A stretch of 7,518 bases of DNA from Pedococcus sp. (GTDB lineage: Bacteria; Actinomycetota; Actinomycetes; Actinomycetales; Dermatophilaceae). The translations under genes and the position numbers were made by a program. Positions 1-6,324 of this stretch are shown here, piece after piece. Every line of letters starts with the position of its first letter. Position 1 is the first letter of the stretch. Under the pieces are notes generated by a model, which was not told the origin of the DNA, ran no database searches, and worked only from the letters and a program-made list of their open reading frames with translations. Where the stretch lies: the NCBI GenBank assembly GCA_025936615.1, contig JAICSZ010000092.1, forward strand, positions 1-7,518, read 5' to 3'.

Positions 1-464
1 AGCGGATGGCGCGGCAGCGCTGCGTCACCACGGCGATGGTCGACCAGCTCGACCCCCAGACCGTGCTGCTGCGGTTCCGAAAGATCGCCGAGGCCAGCAC
101 GGGGCTGATCCAGACCGACCTGCCGCAGTCCGAGCTGGGTCGCTTCGCCGAGCTGGTCCTCAAGACCCGCACCCAGAAGATCCGGAGCGTGAACTTCGTC
201 CCGCCGCTGGTCAAGCCCTGGGACTACGACCCGCACGTCATCACCTCGACAGTGGCAGCGACCATCAGGGCCTCCGAGAAGGCCACGTCGACCAAGGCGG
301 GGACCCTGGCCTCCTCGAGCCGGAAGACCTCGAGCTCCTCGGCGGCCAAGGCCAAGGTCGCCAAGCCTCGGCCACAGCCCGGCACCGAGGTGAAGGACCC
401 CGCGAAGGCTGCGGGCAGTGCGGCGGAGAGCGACCTCTCCTCCGTATGCTCGGCAGCCTCATGA
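1..464 (+). CDS. LytR-CpsA-Psr (LCP) family cell-wall ligase, C-terminal part (5' end outside window)
   Basis: LCP proteins are membrane-anchored enzymes that act outside the cell and transfer polyprenyl-linked glycopolymers such as teichoic acid or arabinogalactan to peptidoglycan. Only the end of the protein is here, read in the frame whose first whole codon is at base 3. The start RMARQRCVTTAMVDQLDP, followed by a helix-rich stretch (about residues 20-75) and RSVNFVPPLV, matches the usual end of the LCP catalytic domain, with its conserved RQRCV segment. From about residue 90 the chain becomes a low-complexity tail rich in Ser, Ala, Lys and Pro, ending in DLSSVCSAAS. Such disordered extracellular tails with a late Cys are common in actinobacterial LCP proteins. 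The catalytic Arg/Asp residues lie upstream and cannot be checked. The stop codon overlaps the start of the next gene, so the two are probably co-transcribed. Family assignment is fairly sure; the polymer ligated is not known. Confidence 0.85.
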   Translation, partial: RMARQRCVTTAMVDQLDPQTVLLRFRKIAEASTGLIQTDLPQSELGRFAELVLKTRTQKIRSVNFVPPLVKPWDYDPHVITSTVAATIRASEKATSTKAGTLASSSRKTSSSSAAKAKVAKPRPQPGTEVKDPAKAAGSAAESDLSSVCSAAS

Positions 465-1468
465 GCAGTACGCACCCCGAGCACACCCCCGACGCACCCC
501 CTGCGGCTCTCCCGGCAGTCGGCGTGATCATGCCCATCCTCAACGAGGAACGGCACCTGCACGAGGCAGTCGGCTCGGTCCTCGCGCAGGACTACCGGGG
601 CCCGGTCGAGCTCGTGCTCGCAGTGGCGCCCAGTACCGACCGCACGGAGGAGATCGCGGCGGAGCTCGAACGGGTCGATGCCCGGGTGCGCACCGTGCCC
701 AACCCGAGCGGACGCACGCCGGATGCCCTCAACGCCGCCCTCGGTGCGCTCTCCGAGCTGGCGGAGGTCGTCGTACGCGTGGACGGGCACGGGGTGCTCG
801 ACCCCGACTACGTCCGCACCGCCTGCGAGCTCCTGAGCGTGACCGGCGCGGCGAACGTGGGCGGCCTCATGCATGCAGAGGGAGTGACGTCGTTCGAGCG
901 GGCGGTGGCCGCAGCCATGACCTCGCGGCTCGGGGTCGGCTCGGCCGCCTTCCACACGGGAGGGTCCGCCGGACCCGCTGAGACCGTGTACCTGGGGGTC
1001 TTCCGCCGGGAGTGGCTGCGTCGCATGGGGGGCTACGACCGCCGGTTCGTCAGGGCCCAGGACTGGGAGCTGAACCACCGGATCAGGGAGGCGGGAGGGC
1101 TGGTGTGGTTCTCCCCTCGGCTGAGGGTGGCCTACCGACCCAGGGCCACCCTGCGGGCGCTAGCGCGCCAGTACCGCGACTACGGAAGGTGGCGGCGGGT
1201 CGTCGCCCACCGCCATGGCACCATCAACGCCCGGTACCTGGCGGCCCCCTCGGCGCTGGTGGGGGTCGTGGTGGGCCTCGCCGGCGGCTTCGTCTGGTGG
1301 CCCCTGTGGCTCGCCCCCGCGGCATACCTCGGCGTCACCACGATCGGCGGCCTGACGGTGAGCGACCCGCGCCTCGAGCTGCGGGACCGTGCATGGATGC
1401 CGGTGGTCCTGCCCACGATGCACCTGGCGTGGGGCTGGGGGTTCCTGACGAGTCGCATCCGACTCTGA
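461..1468 (+). CDS. ExoA-like family 2 glycosyltransferase with C-terminal membrane segments
   Basis: A 335-residue GT-A fold glycosyltransferase that should use a nucleotide-sugar donor on the cytoplasmic face of the membrane. Residues 20-30 (VGVIMPILNEE) are the GT2 nucleotide-binding start. VRVDGHG (residues 106-111) is the metal-binding DxD-type site in the RVD-x-H form typical of succinoglycan ExoA-like enzymes. AQDWELNHRIREAG (199-212) is the ED-type catalytic-base motif, with Gln in place of the usual Glu before Asp201. QYRDYGRWRR (237-246) and the following RHG..NARYLAAP are also typical of this subgroup. Hydrophobic stretches near 263-300 and 313-329 suggest two or three membrane segments. 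I chose the ATG at 461 because it forms an ATGA overlap with the LCP stop, suggesting translational coupling. An in-frame ATG at 446 would add five residues; neither has a well-placed Shine-Dalgarno sequence. Family is clear; sugar and acceptor are unknown. Confidence 0.88.
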   Translation: MSSTHPEHTPDAPPAALPAVGVIMPILNEERHLHEAVGSVLAQDYRGPVELVLAVAPSTDRTEEIAAELERVDARVRTVPNPSGRTPDALNAALGALSELAEVVVRVDGHGVLDPDYVRTACELLSVTGAANVGGLMHAEGVTSFERAVAAAMTSRLGVGSAAFHTGGSAGPAETVYLGVFRREWLRRMGGYDRRFVRAQDWELNHRIREAGGLVWFSPRLRVAYRPRATLRALARQYRDYGRWRRVVAHRHGTINARYLAAPSALVGVVVGLAGGFVWWPLWLAPAAYLGVTTIGGLTVSDPRLELRDRAWMPVVLPTMHLAWGWGFLTSRIRL

Positions 1469-1483
1469 GCACGAGGTGCTCAG
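1465..1483. terminator. Perfect hairpin holding both stop codons of convergent genes; likely bidirectional terminator
   Basis: An 8-bp perfect inverted repeat, CTGAGCAC then loop GAG then GTGCTCAG, spans the whole gap between the glycosyltransferase and the oppositely oriented membrane protein gene. The left arm contains the glycosyltransferase stop TGA (1466-1468). The right arm contains the complement of the membrane protein stop (1480-1482). No T-tract follows on either strand, which is common for terminators of high-GC actinobacteria. The symmetrical placement suits stopping transcription from both sides. The structure is seen directly; terminator function is inference. Confidence 0.6.
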
Positions 1484-3450
1484 GAGCCGGCGCAGGAGGT
1501 CAGCTTGTAGAGCGTGTACGGAGCCGAGCGGGCAACCTCGGTGAACGCGCTCGACGAGCCCACCGCGTCGATGCCGCGGTACAGCGCCACGCGCTTGGCG
1601 CCGGCCCAGGCGAATGGCTTACCACCGACGATCACGTACTCCACGTGCTGGCGGCGGGCAGCGGCACACACCTCGGGTGAGCTCCCGGCCTGGTCGAGCC
1701 GGGCCGCCAGCAGTGTTTCGTCGCCGGCCCGGAGCGCCTTCTCGGTCGGGACGAGGAGGGTCTTGCCGCTGACGACGTACAGGTAGGTGCCGCCGTTCCA
1801 CGCGTTGGCGGCCGTGACGGCGCCGGCAGGGATGTGGGTCGCCAGGACCCGCAGCGAGCGCAGCTCCTGGTCGCTGGCCCATGAGTGGGCCGTGTCCGGG
1901 TGGTAGTACGGCTCCAGGAAGGCACGGTGGGGGTAGACGTACCCGCGGGTGAGCGCCAGCGTGGCCAAGACCACCAGCGCAGTCGCCACGGAGGCCGATC
2001 CCGGAAGCCGGCGAAGGGGCCGCGCCAGCAGTGTCCCCAGCGCGACGAAGCCGGCGGTCGCGCACAGCACCGCGGGCAGCGAGCCGGCGACGGCGAGCCG
2101 GATGGCGTTGTTGTACCAGGGCCAGGTGAGGTACCTCGCCGCGTGGTTGTCGACCGCCACGTTGAGCAGGTAGAGAGCCGCGAACGCCGCCCCGGCCACC
2201 GGCACCCAGCCGGCGCCGCGGTTGCGCCGCCACAACCAGAGTCCGCCCACGAGGACGACGACGGTGAGCAGGTACAGCTGGGGTGCGTGCCGGGGTCCGA
2301 AGAAGACCGTGTCGACGAGCGCGCCGCGCAGGCCCTTCTCCGGTCCGGCCGCACCCGTGGCGAACATCGAGGGACTGCGGGCGACCAGCGAGGCGGCCGA
2401 GGCTGCGGCAGCAAGCACGAGGGCACCGACCACCAGGCCAAGGGCTCGGCCGGGTCGCCGGCGGTTCTCCCAGGCGCCGCGAAGCGCTGCCGCGACCACC
2501 ACGAGGAAGCCGAGGACCAGGAAGGTGACCAGCGCGTTCGGGTGCGCGGTCGTCAGCCCCGGCAGGGCAGCCAGGGTGACCACCGCTGCCGTTGCCGGCG
2601 CTCCCACCGGAGCCCGGTGCACAACCAGCCTGCCGACTGCGGCGAGCGCCGTCGCCACCACTCCCGGCAGCAGGGCCTGGCCGAACAGGTTCGGCCACAG
2701 CACCCCGAAGCCCATGACGGTGTAGGGGAAGGCGGTGAAGAGCACGCTGGCCACCGCAGCGCTGCCGACGACCGCCGGACGGTTGCCGAGCAGCGCTCGC
2801 GCCAGCAACACCACGCCGGCGGGCCACACCAGGCCGGCCATCACGAGGACGGCGCTCTGGGTCGACGCCACGACGTCGACCCCGCTCAGCATGCTCGTGG
2901 TCGCCGTGACCACGTGGAAGGCGGCCGGGTAGGCGGACGACCGCCCGGCGTCGATGAACCGGTACGCGTGCAGCAGCGAGACGTCGTGGTGCTGGGCCAT
3001 CCACAGGGCGTCACCGAGGTGGAAGATCGTGTCGGGGTGCTGCGGAAAGCTGTCGGGCGTCGCGGCCACGTGGGTCAGGACGACCACGACAGAGGCCAGG
3101 GCGAAGGCGAGGCCTGCGACCCCCGCCAGCAGGCTGAGGGCGCGGGAGGGGTCGGGAGCGGTGCGGGGGGCAGCCCAACGCCGGACCAGGCGCCCCACGA
3201 GGGCAGCGAGCACCCACCCGATGAGGACACTCACCACCAAGGGCAGCAGACCCCAGCCCACGCCCGTGGCACCGCAGACGATCCCGGCGGCCACGAGCAG
3301 CGTGGTGCCGACGGCCGGTCCGGCCCCGAGGGCAGCCCACCCGCGAAGGCCGACCAGCCGCACCGCCACGCACCCCGGGACGAACAGGAGGGCGGTAGCC
3401 ACCAGCACTGCCGGGACAGCCTGCATCCACGTCGTCGTCCCGAGGTCCAC
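1480..3450 (-). CDS. Large multi-pass membrane protein, DUF6541-like, possible GT-C-type glycosyltransferase
   Basis: About 656 residues if translation starts at the GTG at 3450. The first three quarters consist of some 11-13 hydrophobic segments. The last ~150 residues (from about 505, after TRGYVYPH) form a mainly soluble domain, including NAWNGGTYLYVVSGKTLLVP and VEYVIVGGKPF. After the first few membrane segments a probable outside loop carries TPDSFPQHPDTIFHLGDALW (about residues 131-150), and TWPWYNNAIRL lies at about 442-452. This layout resembles the actinobacterial DUF6541 family and, more loosely, GT-C glycosyltransferases that use polyprenyl-phosphate sugars with an acidic residue in the first large outer loop. 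Family placement is from memory of its pattern, and the enzymatic role is inference. It is transcribed against its neighbours. Alternative starts are ATG 3426 (648 residues, just before the first membrane segment) and ATG 3603. The last would overlap the start of the divergent gene and adds an unlikely Arg/Cys-rich leader, so I rejected it. Confidence 0.8.
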   Translation of the reverse strand: MDLGTTTWMQAVPAVLVATALLFVPGCVAVRLVGLRGWAALGAGPAVGTTLLVAAGIVCGATGVGWGLLPLVVSVLIGWVLAALVGRLVRRWAAPRTAPDPSRALSLLAGVAGLAFALASVVVVLTHVAATPDSFPQHPDTIFHLGDALWMAQHHDVSLLHAYRFIDAGRSSAYPAAFHVVTATTSMLSGVDVVASTQSAVLVMAGLVWPAGVVLLARALLGNRPAVVGSAAVASVLFTAFPYTVMGFGVLWPNLFGQALLPGVVATALAAVGRLVVHRAPVGAPATAAVVTLAALPGLTTAHPNALVTFLVLGFLVVVAAALRGAWENRRRPGRALGLVVGALVLAAAASAASLVARSPSMFATGAAGPEKGLRGALVDTVFFGPRHAPQLYLLTVVVLVGGLWLWRRNRGAGWVPVAGAAFAALYLLNVAVDNHAARYLTWPWYNNAIRLAVAGSLPAVLCATAGFVALGTLLARPLRRLPGSASVATALVVLATLALTRGYVYPHRAFLEPYYHPDTAHSWASDQELRSLRVLATHIPAGAVTAANAWNGGTYLYVVSGKTLLVPTEKALRAGDETLLAARLDQAGSSPEVCAAARRQHVEYVIVGGKPFAWAGAKRVALYRGIDAVGSSSAFTEVARSAPYTLYKLTSCAGS

Positions 3451-3457
3451 GCGGGGC

Positions 3458-3463
3458 ACAGTA
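3458..3463 (-). promoter_or_regulatory. Candidate -10 element for a leaderless transcript of the membrane protein gene
   Basis: On the minus strand the hexamer TACTGT fits the TAnnnT actinobacterial -10 pattern and lies seven bases before the GTG at 3450. Transcription would then begin at or next to the start codon. This would explain the lack of a Shine-Dalgarno sequence there, since leaderless mRNAs are frequent in actinobacteria. No good -35 is seen at 16-18 bases upstream, where the sequence is C-rich. The assignment is tentative. Confidence 0.35.
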
Positions 3464-3501
3464 CCGGCCGATGGCGTGCAGGGGACCAGCAGGAGACGCC
3501 G

Positions 3502-3507
3502 TAGCAT
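3502..3507 (+). promoter_or_regulatory. Candidate -10 element for the TagB/F-GT4 gene
   Basis: TAGCAT matches the TAnnnT -10 pattern on the plus strand, about 54 bases before the ATG at 3561, and would give a leader of roughly 47 bases. No convincing -35 hexamer lies at the expected distance. The 110-bp region 3451-3560 separates two divergent genes and must hold promoters for both unless one is read from farther away. This is the best plus-strand candidate I can see, but it is weak. Confidence 0.25.
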
Positions 3508-3560
3508 CGGAGCGCCGCACGCGGCATACGCACCCTCACGAACGGACCCGCACGATCCCC

Positions 3561-6209
3561 ATGCGCACCTCCGCAAAGCTGACCAGCCTCGCCCGCACGG
3601 CAACGCAGCCCGACAACTGGCTGCGGCTGGGCCGCAAGGTGTACAAGGCCGCGCCGGTCGAGTGGCGGGCTCGAGTGCGCATGATGCGGGTCAGGCCGGA
3701 GCTGGTGGTGTACGAGTCGTTCGCCGGCAACGGGATGCTGTGCAACCCCGAGGCGGTCTTCCGGGCCCTGCTCGCGGCCCCCGACCAGCAGCACCTGCGC
3801 CACGTCTGGGTGCTGTCCGACCCGAGGTCCCACCGGGAGACGGTCCGCGAGTTCGCGGGCGACAGGAGGGTGCGTTTCGTCAGGCGGAGGTCGCTGGCCT
3901 ACTGGAAGGTGCTGGCGACCGCGGGGTACCTGTTGAACAACGCGACGTTCCCCGCCGAGTTCGGCAAGCGCGAGGACCAGGTCTACGTCAACACCTGGCA
4001 CGGGACACCGCTCAAGACGATGGGCTACGACGAGCCACTGGGGGCCATCGAGTCCCGGAACGTGACCCGCAACTTCATGATGGCCGACTACCTCCTGTCC
4101 ACCAGCCCGTTCATGTCGGAGCGGATGTACGAGCAGGCCTACCGGCTGACCAACGTCGCCCCCGGGCGGCTGGTCGAGGTCGGGTACCCGCGGGTGGACC
4201 GCCAGGTGCTCACGACCGATGGCCGCAGCGACGTGCTGGGGCGGCTGGGCGCTGGTGGGGTCGAGGTCGGCGACGCGCAGACCCTCGTGCTGTACGCGCC
4301 CACGTGGAAGGGCTCGTCGTTCCACACCCCTGTCGACGACGCAGCCCTGCTCGGCGAGCGGGTGCGTGAGCTGCAGGAGATGCTGCCCGCCAGCCACCGG
4401 GTCCTGCTCAAGGTGCACCAGCAGGTGTTCGAGCACGCACTCGCGCGTCCCGAGCTGGCCGGCCTGCTGGTCCCCAACCACGTGCCCACGAACCTCCTCC
4501 TGGGCGTGACGGACGTGCTCGTGACGGACTACTCGAGCATCTTCTTCGACTTCCTGGCCACCGGTCGACCGGTCGTCTTCTTCACCCCCGACCTCGCGGA
4601 GTACGACGGCTCGAGGGGCCTGTACCTCGACCTCGCGGAGCTGCCCGGACCTCGCGTGGGCACGGTGGCTGACCTCGGGAAGGTCGTGGCCGCCGCAGGG
4701 AGCGGCGCCGCCGACGACCCTGCGGTCACCCACGCCGCCGAGTACGCCGCGGCCCGCAGGCGCTTCGTGCCGTTCGACGACGGTGCCGCGAGCGAGCGCG
4801 TCGTCGACGTGGTGTTCCGTGGCAACACCGACGGCTACCGAATCCGGCAGACCGCGCGCGACGGCCGCCGGACGATGCTCGTGTACCTGGGCGGGATGAA
4901 GCCCAACGGCATCACGGCGGCGGGACTCAACCTCCTCCACCACATCGACCACGACCGCCTCGACGTCTCCGTCCTGTTCAACCACAGCCAGGACCCGGAT
5001 CGGCGGGCGAACGCGGAGGCGATCGACGCGCGCGCCCGGGTCTTCCCGCGGGTGGGTGGCTTCGCGCCGAGCAAGTCCCAGCGTCGCCGTCGACGACAGC
5101 TGCAGACCCTGGGCATCGCCATGAGGCCGAAGGACCTGACGATCATGGAGGGCCTGCTGCGCGAGGAGTGGCAGCGTGGCCTGGGCACAGCCCGGTTCGA
5201 CCACATCATCGACTGGAGCGGGTACTCGTCGTTCTGGGCGTTCCTCCTCTCCACGGCCCCGGCGGCGTCCCGCTCGATCTGGCTGCACAACGACCTGCGC
5301 GCGGACCAGCTGCGAGAGGTGGACGGACAACGTCCGCACTACGCCAACCTGGCGGCCACCTTCAGTGCCTACCATCGCTTCGACCACCTGGTCTCGGTGT
5401 CCGCAGCGCTGCGCGAGATCAACGCCGCGAGCCTCGCCGAGTTCGCGCCCGCCGAGAAGTTCGGGTCAGCCCGGAACACGATCAACCACGAGCGCGTCCT
5501 GCGCATGGCCCACGGCCGGCCGGGGGCTGCGCAGGCCCTGGACGAGGCGTGGCCGGGTGACCACGTGCTCGCAGGACCGGCGACGGATGTCCGAGAGAGG
5601 GCAGCGGCCATCGTCGCGGAGCACGGCCTGCAGGACCACCGGGAGGAGGTGGAGCGCCGCGTGGCCGAGTCGTCCGTGGCACCTCCCGAGCCCGGGGTCA
5701 GGACCTTCGTCACCGTGGGCCGGCTGTCGCCGGAGAAGAACCACAAGCGGCTGGTCCGGGCGTTCGAGCAGGTCCACCGGGAAGATCCGCTGACCCGCCT
5801 GGTCATCGTGGGCGGTGGACCGCTCAAGGGCGCGCTGCGAAAGCTGGTGCGCAAGCTGGGCCTCGAGGACTCGGTCGTGCTCGCCGGCCCGCAGCCCAAC
5901 CCGTGGGTGATCATGAGCCAGTGCGACTGCTTCGTGCTCTCCAGCGACTACGAGGGCCAGCCCATGGTCATCCTCGAGGCTCGCGTCCTGGGCCTCCCGG
6001 TTGTCTCCACTGCGTTCGCCTCGGTCGGGTCTGCGCTGGCGCCGGGGGAGGGGCTCGTGGTCGCCGCCGGGGCCAAGGCCCTGGCAGCCGGGATGCTGGA
6101 GGCGCTGGACGGACAGGTGCCCAACCCGCCGTTCGACCCGTTGGCCTACAACAACGAGGTGATGGAGGAGTTCTACAGCGCCGTCGGCGTGCCCGTGGAC
6201 CCGTCCTGA
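3561..6209 (+). CDS. Bifunctional TagB/TagF-type CDP-glycerol glycerophosphotransferase fused to GT4 glycosyltransferase
   Basis: An 882-residue two-domain cytoplasmic or peripheral membrane enzyme. Residues ~40-420 form a CDP-glycerol:glycerophosphate glycerophosphotransferase domain, which transfers glycerol phosphate to a lipid-linked teichoic acid precursor. Visible motifs are NTWHGTPLK (144-152, His147), LYAPTWKG (244-251), LLKVHQ (282-287, His286) and VTDYSSIFFDF (321-331). The two His are at the places of the family's catalytic pair. The domain is about TagB size, with a basic N-terminus that could contact membrane. Residues ~438-860 form a GT-B, GT4-type retaining glycosyltransferase: LGGMKPNGITAAGLNLL at the start, VGRLSPEKNHKRL (719-731) for donor phosphate binding, and DYEGQPMVILEA with the E-x7-E pair Glu798/Glu806. 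The ATG at 3561 is chosen over an in-frame ATG at 3471, which adds 30 Arg/His-rich residues and overlaps the other gene's promoter. No clear Shine-Dalgarno precedes it. Domain calls are firm; substrates are inferred. Confidence 0.9.
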   Translation: MRTSAKLTSLARTATQPDNWLRLGRKVYKAAPVEWRARVRMMRVRPELVVYESFAGNGMLCNPEAVFRALLAAPDQQHLRHVWVLSDPRSHRETVREFAGDRRVRFVRRRSLAYWKVLATAGYLLNNATFPAEFGKREDQVYVNTWHGTPLKTMGYDEPLGAIESRNVTRNFMMADYLLSTSPFMSERMYEQAYRLTNVAPGRLVEVGYPRVDRQVLTTDGRSDVLGRLGAGGVEVGDAQTLVLYAPTWKGSSFHTPVDDAALLGERVRELQEMLPASHRVLLKVHQQVFEHALARPELAGLLVPNHVPTNLLLGVTDVLVTDYSSIFFDFLATGRPVVFFTPDLAEYDGSRGLYLDLAELPGPRVGTVADLGKVVAAAGSGAADDPAVTHAAEYAAARRRFVPFDDGAASERVVDVVFRGNTDGYRIRQTARDGRRTMLVYLGGMKPNGITAAGLNLLHHIDHDRLDVSVLFNHSQDPDRRANAEAIDARARVFPRVGGFAPSKSQRRRRRQLQTLGIAMRPKDLTIMEGLLREEWQRGLGTARFDHIIDWSGYSSFWAFLLSTAPAASRSIWLHNDLRADQLREVDGQRPHYANLAATFSAYHRFDHLVSVSAALREINAASLAEFAPAEKFGSARNTINHERVLRMAHGRPGAAQALDEAWPGDHVLAGPATDVRERAAAIVAEHGLQDHREEVERRVAESSVAPPEPGVRTFVTVGRLSPEKNHKRLVRAFEQVHREDPLTRLVIVGGGPLKGALRKLVRKLGLEDSVVLAGPQPNPWVIMSQCDCFVLSSDYEGQPMVILEARVLGLPVVSTAFASVGSALAPGEGLVVAAGAKALAAGMLEALDGQVPNPPFDPLAYNNEVMEEFYSAVGVPVDPS

Positions 6210-6231
6210 GCCTGCCGACGCGCCCCGCGGC

Positions 6232-6262
6232 TTGAGGTCCGGGAACCGGCACAGCATAGAAT
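6232..6262 (+). promoter_or_regulatory. Sigma-70-type promoter for the polysaccharide exporter genes
   Basis: TTGAGG at 6232-6237 and TAGAAT at 6257-6262 match the -35 (TTGACA) and -10 (TATAAT) boxes with four and five of six bases, spaced 19 bases apart, which is slightly long. The expected start near 6269 leaves a leader of about 55 bases before the permease ATG. The A/T-rich -10 stands out in this GC-rich gap. The spacer contains CCGG-GAA-CCGG (6239-6249), a short inverted repeat that could be a protein-binding site. The promoter suggests that the exporter can be expressed apart from the upstream TagB/F-GT4 gene. Confidence 0.5.
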
Positions 6263-6305
6263 CTGGCCGACCCGCTGGCCGCCGCAGGTGGGTGGCGCCC
6301 CCAAG

Positions 6306-6313
6306 AGGTAGGA
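6306..6313 (+). promoter_or_regulatory. Ribosome binding site that fixes the permease start
   Basis: AGGTAGGA, purine-rich and complementary to the 16S rRNA 3' end, ends 11 bases before the ATG at 6325. It supports that ATG over the in-frame TTG at 6232, which lies inside the promoter -35 box and would add 31 unconserved residues. Confidence 0.55.
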
Positions 6314-6324
6314 CAAGTCAGTCG

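Noticed and set aside
224..1078. Minus-strand open frame of 284 codons opposite the LCP tail and glycosyltransferase
   Set aside because: It has no domain signal, and the plus strand carries clear LCP and GT2 motifs over the same bases.
1885..3504. Plus-strand open frame of 539 codons opposite the membrane protein gene
   Set aside because: Composition is highly charged and repetitive (Gly, Arg, His, Gln) with no motif. The minus strand gives a coherent polytopic membrane protein.
3471..3560. N-terminal extension of the TagB/F-GT4 protein from the ATG at 3471
   Set aside because: The extra 30 residues are Arg/His/Thr-rich, lack a ribosome binding site upstream, and cover the divergent promoter region.
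2954..4369. Plus-strand open frame of 471 codons crossing the divergent region
   Set aside because: It runs through parts of two well-supported genes in other frames and is rich in Arg, Pro and Ala without recognisable domains.
3231..5387. Minus-strand open frame of 718 codons opposite the TagB/F-GT4 gene
   Set aside because: Its translation is rich in Arg, His, Gln and Val with no family motifs, typical of the antisense of a high-GC gene. The plus strand has clear TagF and GT4 motifs throughout.
6214..6231. GC-rich GCCG...CGGC hairpin after the TagB/F-GT4 stop as a terminator
   Set aside because: Only a 4-bp stem forms with a 10-base loop and no T-tract, which is not distinguishable from chance in this composition.
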